The notes: generated from the letters alone by a model not told the origin. A stretch of 64,000 bases of DNA from Sulfopaludibacter sp963815475 (GCA_963815475.1 CAWFHD010000003.1:5208001-5272000), one strand, 5' to 3'. Counted from the first letter of the stretch, positions 28,501-38,068 are shown. Program-made: numbers and translations.

Positions 28501-29390
28501 GCACCGCTCCGGTGTTTTCCGTGTGCAGGCCCCGTTGCCGGTTTACGACGCTCCACCCCGCCTTGTTGTGGATTGCCAGGCCCTGGTCGGTTGGGACCAT
28601 GAGGGACCCGTCGCGGCCCAACGTCAGGGCTCCCCAGAACCCGCTCGATGCGATGTCGGACCTCTCCGGCGAGAACCGGGTCTGTCCCGCCGGGCGGATG
28701 TATAAGCTCTTGGCACTACGCACCCACACCGTGCCATCCGGCGAGATTTGAATTGCGTCCCAAGCGTCTTCGGGCAGTCCCTGTTCCGTGCCGAACACCG
28801 AAACCTGCCCGGCCTGCTGCATGCAGAGCTGCTGGCCGCATCCGAACCAGAGGCGCTCTCCCTGTCGCAGAATTCCGTGCATCGGCATGCGTGCCAGGGC
28901 CGCGGGCAACGGATAGGAGTGAGTGGAGAAAGAGCCATCGGCGCCGCGGGATGCCTCGTAGATACCAGCCAGCGCAGCGATCAAGACACTACTGCCCGCG
29001 CCCGTCCGCCATTACCTGGGCGCCGCGGGGCAACCTATCGATACCCGGGATCGGCAGAAACCGTTGTCCATCGAAGCGGAAGATTCGGGCACAGATGTTG
29101 GCCCAAAGCGCGCCGTCGGATGCGACGAACAGGGCGTGGACTTCGCCGGAGCAGGGCACGCCTTCCGCCTGCCCCATCAACCGGAAATGTCTGCCGTCAT
29201 AGCGATATAATCCGCCCTCGGTTCCGGCCCAGATGTAACCGGTTTGGTCTTGAGCGAGCGACAGTACGACCAGGTTTTGGAGCCCATCGGCCGGTCCGTA
29301 AAGGCGGAAGGCATACTCCTGGGCGACCGCGGTGCTGACTAACGCCAGCGCGATCGCGACGGCTTCGCCAAGGCCACGAACTCGTATCAT
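25521..29390 (-). pseudogene. hybrid two-component sensor: propeller + Y_Y_Y + PAS + histidine kinase + receiver, three frameshifts
   Basis: Read across frames this is a ~1290-residue hybrid sensor starting at ATG 29390 with a signal peptide (ALALVSTAVA). N-terminal beta-propeller repeats of the two-component-regulator type follow (GYIWAGTEGGLYRYDG, GSVWIGLVGGGVARW, GSLWVGSSLGLTRID), then a Y_Y_Y-like Ig domain, one membrane helix (LLAFCSVLAAIIQFVRW), and a PAS domain (HVGHWDWDVRANQLSW). The kinase has the phospho-His motif GIAHDFNNLLGG, an N-box (NLVTNASEAIGD) and G-boxes (VSDTGCGIS, GHGLGLSVIHG). A C-terminal receiver has DEDP, phospho-acceptor Asp in ILLDMTIPG, and a KP motif (FIRKPYQ). 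Frame changes occur near 29003 (GGG run), 27740 and 27533. No cognate regulator gene is adjacent. It may be dead or mis-called. Confidence 0.85.
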
Positions 29391-29908
29391 CTACTGTACC
29401 CATCTCCGTACGCGAATCGTGAGCGTTCGAAACCCAATCCCCAATGTGACCTGGGCGCCGATTCTCAGCTCGATCCACGCGGGTCGCCTTTGCCGGAGGC
29501 TGCGGTGTACTTTGCCTAAGCCCGGACACGCCGGGACCATATGAAATTGGAATATATTCTATCAGCCCTTTATAACGCTTATCTAGGGCTCGCCTGGTTT
29601 GCACCCCATGGTTTCGAGAATGTTATATTCGCTCAGCTTGCCGGTTGGCGGACTCAAGAGGAGCAGAACTCGCAAAGAGCACCTAAAGTGCGAAGCTGTT
29701 CATTCACCGCAGAGACGGGGAGAACGCAGAGAAAAGCGCGGAGAACACCAAGCCAAAAAACGGCTTCGGTGAATGGGGCGGCGGGCTCGTCTCCGTCAGG
29801 TTCAGAGAGCGCGGAGAACAAAGCTGGTTCGGCGAATTCGTCACGGCCTGCTCGCCGGAGTTTTGTAACTCCCTCTGAAGTCCGCCGCAGACTCGAGTTT
29901 GCCCGTGT
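29391..29908. other. 518-bp intergenic region
   Basis: Between the kinase start and the 3' end of the membrane-protein gene. The left part should hold the kinase promoter. 29520-29640 is notably AT-rich. 29700-29830 is purine-rich, with degenerate repeats of a CAGAGA..GAACGCAGAGAA kind seen as dispersed non-coding repeats in many genomes. Short frames exist on the plus strand but have biased composition and no recognisable motif. Confidence 0.4.
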
Positions 29909-30595
29909 TTAACGCGCGTGCGCTGCCATGTGCCGGGTTCGGACACGCCACAGCCAGTAGAACATTGCCGCAAACACCAAAGCGACGGGGAGAGCCCGCA
30001 TTGCAGGGGTGGTAAATGCCTCGGGCAGGATCTTTGCGACGCGCGAGCGGATTGAAAAAAACGATCCGGCAGCAATGAAGAGCGCGAAGCACATCCGCCA
30101 GAGGTGTCTCCTGAGCCGCGCCGCCCCTCGTAAATCTCCCGACCGCATCACACGAAGATCGCCGGCTGCAGCCAATGTGGTGACTGTCGCTAGAAAGAAC
30201 AGCATGAAGAACGGTACTCCGCTGATTGTACCGCCGGGGCTGGCAAGCGCCTTGAAGCCAAGACCAATCTCAATTAGCGAGAGCGCGACGGCCGCCAGTA
30301 GAGCCACCGAATTGAGTCGACGGGTCCAGGGAGAGACGGGACGGACGGTGGTCAGCGCGGTGATCACGAAGTAGCACGCCATGATGCCGCCCAGCACATT
30401 CGCGTTTGTCAGGCTCTGGCGCAAGGCCAGGATCGACCCGCTGATTCCCATCAAGAGCATTGCATAGACGAATAACAGGCCACTTCGCCGGTGTAGCGTG
30501 GCTCCTTTCGATGCCGCCAACGCCAAACCGCCCAAAACAATCGCCAGTCCGCCCGCGACGATGTGTACCGGTAAGAGCATGAAGAGCATACGCAC
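29909..30595 (-). CDS. multi-pass membrane protein (DUF2306-like)
   Basis: This is a 228-residue protein with about seven hydrophobic helices. The N-terminus (LLPVHIVAGGLAIVLGGLAL, then ATLHRRSGLLFVYAMLL) matches a small family of uncharacterised membrane proteins with a conserved His in helix 1 and an H-R-x-x-G turn after it (DUF2306-like, from memory). The third region (HLWRMCFALFIAAGSFFS) carries another conserved His and Arg. The start could be any of the Met residues at 1, 3 or 6. No enzymatic motif is visible. The gene lies 29 bp downstream of the COG0523 GTPase on the same strand and may be co-transcribed. Confidence 0.75.
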   Translation of the reverse strand: MRMLFMLLPVHIVAGGLAIVLGGLALAASKGATLHRRSGLLFVYAMLLMGISGSILALRQSLTNANVLGGIMACYFVITALTTVRPVSPWTRRLNSVALLAAVALSLIEIGLGFKALASPGGTISGVPFFMLFFLATVTTLAAAGDLRVMRSGDLRGAARLRRHLWRMCFALFIAAGSFFSIRSRVAKILPEAFTTPAMRALPVALVFAAMFYWLWRVRTRHMAAHAR

Positions 30596-30624
30596 AGGCG
30601 CTCTTCGATGTTCAATGCCTTAGT

Positions 30625-31584
30625 CTAAGAGTTCGGATTGGGAATCGACGCAACCCGTTCATAGGGAACCGGCGCGGACGGGCGGAAGCATTGCACCTGC
30701 TGCCAATCCAGGCGGACCGGCAGCGCGGCGAATTCCCGATGCACCACAGCCAGGAGCGATTCGGGGTGGTTCAGCGCGCGCAAGTTCAAGAGAATCTCGT
30801 GGGTTGCCGAGGGCGAAGCGTCGAGGGCGCCCTCAACCATCGGATCTTGCCCATTGCCCGTCAACGCCGCCTTCAGATAGCCGGCATCCGATTGCGTAAA
30901 CAGCTTCAGGTGCACGATGCGCACCTGCGGCTCCAGGCGATCGAGCAGAGGGCCTATCAGCATGGGGGCCGAAATGGGCGGCGCGGCGTGCGCCGTGGCG
31001 CGGACGTTGAGCCATGCCAGCGCAGCTTCAGCCTCGGCATACCGCGCGTAATCGATCTCCAGGGCCTGGGCGCCGGCCGGCAAGGAGCCGGAAAGGATAC
31101 TGTCCAACCAGGCTTGTACGCTCTGGCCGCGCTCGAAGAGAAGGTCCGCCTCGGCTAATTGGTTGCTGTACAGAAAGTCGAGATCGGGATTCTCGAACCT
31201 GCGCTGCGGGTGCATCACTACGGTCAGCGGGGCGATACGGAACCGGTTCTGATGGTCGCGAAGCAGTGGGCGAAGCGTGGTTGCCACAATGTCCGTGCAA
31301 CTGCCGACTGCCTCGGCGAAGATCACGTCGGGCTGGTAATCCAGCAGACGGCCGGCGGCCTCCACTAACTCCGGGAAACGGCAGCAGAAGCACCCGCCTC
31401 CCACCTGGTCGCAAGCCACACCTTGCGATGCCGCGTAGTGTGCGTCCACCAGGTCGTACCCTTGATCGTTAAGAATCACCGCCACTCGCAGACCGCGCTG
31501 CTGCAGGATACGGGCGGCGTTCAGGATGAGTGTGGTCTTGCCAGCCCCCAGAAAACCGCCGACGATTGCGATGGTGGGCTTCAA
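30625..31584 (-). CDS. COG0523 / CobW-type G3E GTPase (metal chaperone-like)
   Basis: This is a 319-residue protein. I place the start at the TTG at 31584, which overlaps the stop of the GH116 gene (TTGA), with AGGGAA about ten bases upstream. The open frame continues upstream but only across the neighbour's coding region. Family features: P-loop GGFLGAGKTT at residues 9-18, the metal-binding C65-F-C67-C68 (GGGCFCC), and an ATP/GTP-dependent region with DVIFAEAVGSCTDIV. COG0523 proteins move zinc, cobalt or nickel into client enzymes using GTP. The C-terminal ~100 residues are less conserved and carry the client-specific part. Coupling to a secreted glycosidase is unusual. Confidence 0.85.
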   Translation of the reverse strand: MKPTIAIVGGFLGAGKTTLILNAARILQQRGLRVAVILNDQGYDLVDAHYAASQGVACDQVGGGCFCCRFPELVEAAGRLLDYQPDVIFAEAVGSCTDIVATTLRPLLRDHQNRFRIAPLTVVMHPQRRFENPDLDFLYSNQLAEADLLFERGQSVQAWLDSILSGSLPAGAQALEIDYARYAEAEAALAWLNVRATAHAAPPISAPMLIGPLLDRLEPQVRIVHLKLFTQSDAGYLKAALTGNGQDPMVEGALDASPSATHEILLNLRALNHPESLLAVVHREFAALPVRLDWQQVQCFRPSAPVPYERVASIPNPNS

Positions 31585-34145
31585 AATGACAATTCCCTGC
31601 CTTCGGCGATGGTGGTGTTGGGCGCGGACGTCTTGCCGTTGACGGTTGCGGTGCGGACGGCCAACACGCCATGATCCACTCGCAAAGTGGCCGTATCCGC
31701 TGTGACGCGAAAGGTTCCCCACCCAGTTGCGGTGCTCCAAAAACAGCGAAAGCCCGGTGGGGCCTTGATGGAGACGGCCTGGCCGCCCCCGTGATAGTGA
31801 AAGCCGCTGGCCGCCAGCAGAGTGCTCCAACTAGACATGGCACGCGCATAGTGGTGGCCGCACTCGGGTTCATTCCACGGATTGCGGCGTTCGCCATCGT
31901 AGCGCGCACGCACGTTACGGACAGCCTCCACGCCTTCCCGCGTCATGCCGGCGAAGAGCAGGTGGGCTGCCGCAAGGTACTCCAGGCCGGTCCACGATTC
32001 GGCGTAGTAGGGGAAGGGCACGTGCGGACGCTCGGCTTTGCCGTAATCGCAAACCATGAGGGCCGGCTCGTCATTTAGCACGTAGGTGCGCTGCACACTG
32101 TCGTGACCCACCAGTGTGCGTTTGTAGTTATAGCGCCAGATGGATTCCAACGTTTTGCGAATGTGCGCGGTGGAGACCAGTGGACCCAGTCCCGCGACTT
32201 CGGCGAGATACTGGCCGATCAACTGATCCAGAAGGCAGCCGCCACCCACCTGATATTCCGGCGTCTCGGTATTGGCCGACCTCATGTCGCTTACCAGGTT
32301 GGGCGCAATCTTGTCCTTGGCGATGCCGCGGACTCTCTGTATGTAGAACTCGCCATTGAAGAGGTTCGCGTCAATCCACTTACTGCCGTGTTCGAACACG
32401 GCGCGATATTCCTCGGCCCCGGCAGCATCGCCCACGGCACGCGCCATTTCCTCACCCGCGCGAAGCGCTCCCAGATAGAAGATGCCGCATTGCGGATTGG
32501 GGCCGTAGAATTCCACGTCGTAAGTGTTATGCTGCACGCCCGTCAGCACTCCGCTTTTGTCCGGGTCCCAGCCGCCTGGAATCCAGGCGAACTCGATGGC
32601 CTTCTTAATGCTCGGCCACATTTCGCGCAGCCACGCGGTGTCGCCCGAAAGCAGCCAATCGAGATGAGCGTGCATGATCTGGCCCATCTGGCCGTCAGCC
32701 GCCGCGAAGCCGAAGCTGTCCCCTTTGTGGGGAAGACGCTCGCGGAAACGGATACCGCCCCTGGGGTCGAGCTGGTAGCCGAAAGCGGAGCCGCGCAGGG
32801 AGCGGGCGAAACTCGGGAATATGTGAGCCGTGGCGGTCTCATAGTTCCAGACGTGGGCGCAGCTTCCGTGACAGCAGCCCGCATGGTCATTGGCACCCTC
32901 GAAGCCATGAAACTCGCCATCCGAGGTGCGGAAGCAAACGGGAGTCACCAGTGTGGAGAGATTGGCCGTGGCGGCATCTTTGATCACCGCCGGAATAGTG
33001 GATTCACGTATCGCGGCGGCGAACCGGCGCGTCTTCTTCTCGAGCACGTCCAGGTGTCCGGCAGCGTATTCGGCCGCGGCCCAGGCATCGGGGAAGCGGG
33101 TGGTGTAGTGATTACCAATCGGAGTATCTTCATCGCCAGGCGCCGCGGACCATCCGCAGCGGCGCGGCGTGCGATTGGGGAAATGCCAGGCGAGCAGAAA
33201 CGTAAAATCGGCGTGAGCACCGGGGGCGAGCGTCCGGCCCAGCGAAAGAGCTCCCACGGTTCCCGGGTCGCTCGACTCCGGACCCAGCTCGCCATCGGCC
33301 GAAAAGTCGTCCCAGAAAAACATGGGCGAGTTCCACCAGCGGCTGCGCTGCCATCCGCGAAGATAGCTGACACGTGCGCTCGCGGAATCCAGCACGGAGA
33401 GCAGAAAGCTGCCGTGCAAGGCATGGTCGGCCGGCAGTTCCGGATTGGTCATGCGAATCCCTGCCAGCCGTTCAGAGGTTCTGTACTCGTTGATGCGTGT
33501 GTCCTTGGGTTGGATGTGGCCCGTGGGATTGTCGATAGACCACGCAATGGATACCTTGGCGGATACGGCTCCGGGATTGGTGACGCGATAGCGCAAAATG
33601 GCCACGGGCAGACCGGACTCGTCGGGTTCATGTGGGACGAAGGGCGAAAAGGCTTCGAGCGAGACTTTAACGGGCAGGGCGGAATCGGCGAAATCGATCC
33701 GGGCCAACGGAAACTCGCCGGTGAATGTTGCCGAAGCCAGACGGGTGAGCCCGGGCGCGTTATTTGAGCCAAGACCGCTGGAGCCTTCGAAGGGCGGTTG
33801 AATGCGCGACTCCAGCACGCGGGCTATAGGTTCGCGGTTGCCGGCCTGCACCCAAATCGCGGGGAACGCATAGGCAGGCGCATTGCCTTTATCCGGGCGG
33901 TTGAATATCTCCCAATCGCGAAGCTGGCCGCGACCTCCCAGGCTGATACAGCCTGCGCAGACACCGCCCAACGGAAAGGCAAGGGCGGTAAGACGGCGTC
34001 CGGTGAAGACGCGAGGATATGCAGGCTCGGCAGCTGTCGGCGAAGGGGGCGCCTGCGAGGTCGACGGCACAGTCTGCGCGTCCGCTTGTGTGGCGGCGCC
34101 GGCCAGGGTCATCTGTTTTAGGAAAGTGCGGCGCTTGGTGGGCAT
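31581..34145 (-). CDS. exported GH116 family glycosidase (GBA2/beta-glucosidase type)
   Basis: This is an 854-residue protein. I chose ATG 34145 because it begins a Tat-type signal (MPTKRRTFLKQMTLAGAATQ) with the RRTFLK twin-arginine motif; an upstream in-frame Met at 34283 adds only unlikely sequence. An N-terminal beta-sandwich (FTGRRLTALAFPLGGVCAGC) is followed by an (alpha/alpha)6 catalytic domain from about 380. GH116 hallmark blocks are present: HAGCCHGSCAHVWNYETA, DWLLSGDTAWLREMWPSI, HNTYDVEFYGPNPQCG (nucleophile Glu region) and PYYAESWTGLEY (acid/base Asp/Glu region, assigned by similarity). Family members hydrolyse beta-glucosides, beta-xylosides or glucosylceramide. It is transcribed divergently from the VPS10-type gene at 34359. 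Confidence 0.9.
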   Translation of the reverse strand: MPTKRRTFLKQMTLAGAATQADAQTVPSTSQAPPSPTAAEPAYPRVFTGRRLTALAFPLGGVCAGCISLGGRGQLRDWEIFNRPDKGNAPAYAFPAIWVQAGNREPIARVLESRIQPPFEGSSGLGSNNAPGLTRLASATFTGEFPLARIDFADSALPVKVSLEAFSPFVPHEPDESGLPVAILRYRVTNPGAVSAKVSIAWSIDNPTGHIQPKDTRINEYRTSERLAGIRMTNPELPADHALHGSFLLSVLDSASARVSYLRGWQRSRWWNSPMFFWDDFSADGELGPESSDPGTVGALSLGRTLAPGAHADFTFLLAWHFPNRTPRRCGWSAAPGDEDTPIGNHYTTRFPDAWAAAEYAAGHLDVLEKKTRRFAAAIRESTIPAVIKDAATANLSTLVTPVCFRTSDGEFHGFEGANDHAGCCHGSCAHVWNYETATAHIFPSFARSLRGSAFGYQLDPRGGIRFRERLPHKGDSFGFAAADGQMGQIMHAHLDWLLSGDTAWLREMWPSIKKAIEFAWIPGGWDPDKSGVLTGVQHNTYDVEFYGPNPQCGIFYLGALRAGEEMARAVGDAAGAEEYRAVFEHGSKWIDANLFNGEFYIQRVRGIAKDKIAPNLVSDMRSANTETPEYQVGGGCLLDQLIGQYLAEVAGLGPLVSTAHIRKTLESIWRYNYKRTLVGHDSVQRTYVLNDEPALMVCDYGKAERPHVPFPYYAESWTGLEYLAAAHLLFAGMTREGVEAVRNVRARYDGERRNPWNEPECGHHYARAMSSWSTLLAASGFHYHGGGQAVSIKAPPGFRCFWSTATGWGTFRVTADTATLRVDHGVLAVRTATVNGKTSAPNTTIAEGRELSF

Positions 34146-34358
34146 CAGGTATAGGGTAATCCCGGGCAGGGATGGGCGGTGAAGCGAGTCCCGGCCCGCT
34201 GCCTCTGTGGGTCGAGCGTCCTCGCGTGCCGCGGACGTCCACGACTGCTTTCCTTTCTCTTGCCCGTAAACTGTGACGTTCATTCCCTACGTTTGTGGTA
34301 AATTGGACCCTATTCAGAGTTGTAAATAAGGTAGGGGCATCAACACGAGAGGAAAGCT

Positions 34359-37300
34359 ATGCTTGTACGTCATTCGCATCGCCGGATCGACACAATCGTA
34401 TTAGCGGTATCGGCCTGTTTGAGTCTCGCCGCAGTCACTTGGGCTCAGGGAAGAGGCGGCCAGCAGCCGCAAACTCCCCCGCCCAACCAATCGACTGACC
34501 CGTTACTCCGGAACTTCACGTTCCGCTCCATCGGACCGGCCAACATGATGGGCCGCGTGGATGATATTCAGGCTGCCGAGCAGGATCCCATGACCATGTA
34601 CATCGGATTCGCGACCGGCGGCCTCTGGAAATCCACCGACGGCGGAAACTATTTCAAGCCTCTGTGGGAGAACATGGAGAACGACTCCGTGGGCGCCATC
34701 GCCATCGCTCCTTCTAATAAGGAGATCGTCTATGTAGGCACGGGCGAGGCCAACAACCGCCAGAGTTCGTCGATCGGCGACGGCGTCTGGGGCACCACCG
34801 ATGGCGGTGCGCATTGGAACCACCTCGGCCTGGAGAATACCCAATCCATCGGCCGCATCGTGGTGGATCCGACCAACCCCAATGTCGTTTATGTGGCGGC
34901 GGGCGGCCATCTGTTCGGGCCCAATCCGGAACGTGGGCTGTATAAGACCACCGATGGCGGAAAGACCTGGAAGCTCTCGAAATTCATCGACAACGACACG
35001 GGCTTCAACGATGTCGCGATCGATTTCTCCCACCCGAATGTGCTCTACGCGAGTTCGTACTCGCGTCGCCGCACCTGGTGGGGATTGAACGGCGGCGGGC
35101 CCAACAGCGCGCTTTGGAGGACCACCGACGGCGGCAACACCTGGACCAAGATCGATGGCGCCGGCTGGCCGAAACCGAAAGACGGCATCTACGGCCGCAT
35201 CGCGGTGGCAGTCTACCGCGCCAATCCCAACATCGTGTACGCCCAGGTGGAAGCCGGCGCGGGCGCGGGCACCGGCGGCGGCACCGATAAGGATGGCGGA
35301 CCGCAGAAGCAGAATGCCGGAGCCGCAGCCACGGCGCCACCCCCAGACGGTATGACTCCCGAGCAGATCATCGCCGGATTCGCCGCTCAGACCGTGACTC
35401 CCGAACAGATGCGCGGCGCGATTTCGGGCGGAGTTGTCACGGCCGACCATATCCGCACCGCATTCAACGCCGGTACGATTACGCAGCAGAGCCTCTTCGG
35501 TTTGGCGGGGCGCGGCGGCGGTGGCGATACCGGAGGCGGCAGTTGCACCGCGGGAACCGATCCCGAATGGCTGGCCGGCGGAGGCCGTGGAGGCGGAGGA
35601 GGGGGCGGCGGCCGCGGCGGCGCCGGGGCAGCCCCCGATCCCAACGGCAGCGGCGTCTTCCGTTCCGAAGACGGCGGCAAGACCTGGAAGCAGATGAGCG
35701 GGTGCAACGATCGGCCCATGTACTTCAGCCAGATCCGCGTCGACCCCAATAATGACCAGAAGATCTTCACCGGCGGCAATCCGGGCCGCGTATCCATCGA
35801 TGGCGGCAAGACCTGGTACGGCATGCAGGCTTCGCATACCGACTACCACGCCATCTGGATCAATCCGAAGGATTCGCGCCAGGTCTGGGTGGGCCACGAC
35901 GGCGGCTTCGACAGCAGCAACAACGGCGCCAAACCCAACAGTTGGGATCACCACAACGACATCGCGGTGGGCCAGTTCTACCAGGTGTCCGCCGACATGC
36001 GCCGGCCGTATTGGGTCTGCGGCGGCTTGCAGGACAACAATGCCTGGTGCGGACCTAGCGCCATGCGCTCCGGCAATGGACCGACCAATGCGGATTGGTT
36101 CACGGTGGCGGGCGGTGACGGATTCTACACGCGCCAGGATCCCACCGACTGGTCCATTGTTTACGGCGAATCGCAGGATGGCGCGATGTCGCGTCACGAC
36201 CTGCGCAACGGCACCCAGAAGAGCATCCGGCCGAATGCGGGTCGCGGCGCGGTACAGGGCGGTGACGAAGGCGGGGCTGCCGCGGCGGCGCCGGCGGCGG
36301 ACTTCGGCGGATTCGGCGGACGCGGCGGCACTCCCAACGTGATCAACGCTCCGGCCAAGGTCGACGCCTTCCGCTTCTATTGGAACGCCCCCATCGAGCT
36401 CTCGGTTCACAATCCGGCCAAGGTCTATATGGCGGCGCAGTATTTCTTCAAGTCCAACAATCGCGGCGACACGTGGTGGATGAATCCCACCGACCTCACC
36501 AAGAACGTTAACCGCTGGGCCCCGGAGCAAGCCATCATGGGCGTTGCCGGCGATAAGCCGATGGCATCCAAGCACGATGGCTATGCGGCCAGCTCCCTGG
36601 TCACGCAGATCCGCGAATCTCCTTCGCGTCCGGGCGTGATCTGGATCGGCACGGACGACGGCAATCTGCAGCTCAGCATGGATGACGGCGAGACGTTTAC
36701 CAATGTGATTGGCAACATCAAGCCGGCGCCTCCCGCTCCGCACGGATGGGTGCAGGTCTCGCGCATCGAGCCTTCCTACTTCGATCCCGGCACCTGCTAC
36801 GTGGCGCTCGACAACCATCGCAACGACGATTTCCGCCCGTACCTTTACAAGACCACCGACTTCGGGAAGACTTGGACCAACGTTACCGGCGACCTTCCCT
36901 CCAAGGGCAACATCAATGCAGTGCGCGAGGATTCCGTCAATCCGAACCTGGTCTTTGTGGGCACGGAATTCGGTTTGTATGTGACCCTGCAGGGCGGCAA
37001 GGAGTGGACCAAGTTCATGACCGGACTGCCCAGCGTGCGCGTGGACGATCTTCTGATTCACCCGCGCGATCGCGACCTGATTGCGGCCACCCATGGCCGC
37101 TCTATCTGGATCGCCGACGACATCACCGCTCTCGAGCAGTACAAACCCAATCCGGGAGCGGATGTGGTGCTCTACGAACCGCGTCCGGCAGTGCAATGGA
37201 AGAACGATCCGTTCTCCAGCCGCAACCCCACGGCGCGTGACTTCCATGGCCAGAATCCGCAGGGCGGCACGGCCATTTCGGTGTGGGCCACCAAGGAGTT

Positions 37301-37808
37301 CACCGGCGCGAAGCTCGATTTCCTCACCGGCACCACCGTGGTGAGCACCATGAACCTTGACCTGAAACCCGGTATCAACCGCGTCCAGTGGAACATGCAG
37401 AAGGTGGCGGCGAATGCACAGACAGCAGGGGCCGGCCGTGGCGGACGGGGGGGCGGTGGCCGTGGCGGACGGGGAGGCGGCGGCCAGGGCACGCCGGCCG
37501 AAACTCCGGTCCAGCCGGCGCCGCCGGCCGCACAGACCGCGGGCCAGGGTGCTCCTGCGCCGCAGGTCAACGTTCAGCAGGTCCTTGTGGACGCGGTCGG
37601 CGGCCAGATCGGCTTCGGTGGCGGAGGCGGTGGCGGACGAGGTCGCGGCGGTACGGGAGTGCCGTTCGTGGCCGGCGGGCGCGGCGGCGGTGGCGGTGGC
37701 AGTACGCTGGTCGATCCCGGCGTGTATACCGTGCGTCTGACCGTGGGCGAGAAGACTTACACCTCGGCCGTCCAGGTCCTCGATGACATCTGGCAGCGAG
37801 TCCAGTAG
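34359..37808 (+). CDS. VPS10/sortilin-type BNR-repeat protein, exported
   Basis: This is a 1149-residue protein starting at ATG 34359 after GAGGAAAGCT. It has a signal peptide (LAVSACLSLAAVTWAQG). Many beta-propeller blades with BNR/Asp-box repeats follow, for example GGLWKSTDGGNYF, GVWGTTDGGAHW, GLYKTTDGGKTWKL, ALWRTTDGGNTWTK, YLYKTTDFGKTWTN. This is the bacterial sortilin/VPS10-like glycosyl-hydrolase-type superfamily (function mostly unknown, sometimes called neuraminidase-like; no sialidase catalytic residues are evident). Two Gly-rich segments (about 35500-35640 and 37420-37700) interrupt it, and between blades lies an exact four-fold 14-residue repeat (35352-35519). A strong terminator follows the stop. 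Apparently monocistronic. Confidence 0.88.
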   Translation: MLVRHSHRRIDTIVLAVSACLSLAAVTWAQGRGGQQPQTPPPNQSTDPLLRNFTFRSIGPANMMGRVDDIQAAEQDPMTMYIGFATGGLWKSTDGGNYFKPLWENMENDSVGAIAIAPSNKEIVYVGTGEANNRQSSSIGDGVWGTTDGGAHWNHLGLENTQSIGRIVVDPTNPNVVYVAAGGHLFGPNPERGLYKTTDGGKTWKLSKFIDNDTGFNDVAIDFSHPNVLYASSYSRRRTWWGLNGGGPNSALWRTTDGGNTWTKIDGAGWPKPKDGIYGRIAVAVYRANPNIVYAQVEAGAGAGTGGGTDKDGGPQKQNAGAAATAPPPDGMTPEQIIAGFAAQTVTPEQMRGAISGGVVTADHIRTAFNAGTITQQSLFGLAGRGGGGDTGGGSCTAGTDPEWLAGGGRGGGGGGGGRGGAGAAPDPNGSGVFRSEDGGKTWKQMSGCNDRPMYFSQIRVDPNNDQKIFTGGNPGRVSIDGGKTWYGMQASHTDYHAIWINPKDSRQVWVGHDGGFDSSNNGAKPNSWDHHNDIAVGQFYQVSADMRRPYWVCGGLQDNNAWCGPSAMRSGNGPTNADWFTVAGGDGFYTRQDPTDWSIVYGESQDGAMSRHDLRNGTQKSIRPNAGRGAVQGGDEGGAAAAAPAADFGGFGGRGGTPNVINAPAKVDAFRFYWNAPIELSVHNPAKVYMAAQYFFKSNNRGDTWWMNPTDLTKNVNRWAPEQAIMGVAGDKPMASKHDGYAASSLVTQIRESPSRPGVIWIGTDDGNLQLSMDDGETFTNVIGNIKPAPPAPHGWVQVSRIEPSYFDPGTCYVALDNHRNDDFRPYLYKTTDFGKTWTNVTGDLPSKGNINAVREDSVNPNLVFVGTEFGLYVTLQGGKEWTKFMTGLPSVRVDDLLIHPRDRDLIAATHGRSIWIADDITALEQYKPNPGADVVLYEPRPAVQWKNDPFSSRNPTARDFHGQNPQGGTAISVWATKEFTGAKLDFLTGTTVVSTMNLDLKPGINRVQWNMQKVAANAQTAGAGRGGRGGGGRGGRGGGGQGTPAETPVQPAPPAAQTAGQGAPAPQVNVQQVLVDAVGGQIGFGGGGGGGRGRGGTGVPFVAGGRGGGGGGSTLVDPGVYTVRLTVGEKTYTSAVQVLDDIWQRVQ
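35352..35519 (+). repeat. four exact-length 14-residue tandem repeats inside the VPS10-type protein
   Basis: The translated units are MTPEQIIAGFAAQT, VTPEQMRGAISGGV, VTADHIRTAFNAGT and ITQQSLFGLAGRGG, with no gaps between them. Position 2 is always Thr and position 6 is always Ile, Met or Leu. The DNA of the units has diverged, so the period is held at the protein level. The block falls in a linker between propeller blades and is followed by poly-Gly. Confidence 0.7.
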
Positions 37809-37819
37809 GTTTACCGTTG

Positions 37820-37852
37820 AAAGGACCGGCGCCGAAAGGCCCGGTCCTTTTT
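37820..37852 (+). terminator. intrinsic terminator after the VPS10-type gene
   Basis: AAGGACCGG / CCGGTCCTT stem extended by GCC/GGC, closed by a GAAA tetraloop, and followed by TTTTT. It starts 12 bp after the stop codon at 37808. Confidence 0.85.
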
Positions 37853-38068
37853 GGCGTGCCGAGCATGTTCGGCGCCGGCTCGCTCAGTGCGGGGATGTCA
37901 TTCCCGCCGAATTGAACTTGCCGTTCGTACTCGTTCGGATTCTCCAGTTTGAGAACGAGGAGTCTGTAAACTCGATTTACGGCCTTGGCCGACGATATGC
38001 TCGCCGGGATTATGGCGGCGTGCCTCTGGCGTGATTTCAGCCCGGCCGAACCTGGTGCGAGAGTCCCG

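Noticed and set aside
29541..29912. Plus-strand frame in the 29.4-29.9 kb gap
   Set aside because: Composition is low-complexity and overlaps purine-rich degenerate repeats; no conserved motif.
32103..33767. Plus-strand frame of 554 codons opposite the GH116 gene
   Set aside because: Antisense to a gene with clear GH116 blocks; no start signal.
34503..37247. Minus-strand open frame of 914 codons opposite the VPS10-type gene
   Set aside because: It is antisense to a strongly supported gene with matching domains and terminator. The long frame comes from high GC and codon periodicity; it has no start signal or motif.
35500..37700. Repeated GGCGG-rich blocks looking like a repeat array
   Set aside because: They encode Gly-rich linkers in the VPS10-type protein. 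There are no constant-length spacers, so not a CRISPR array.
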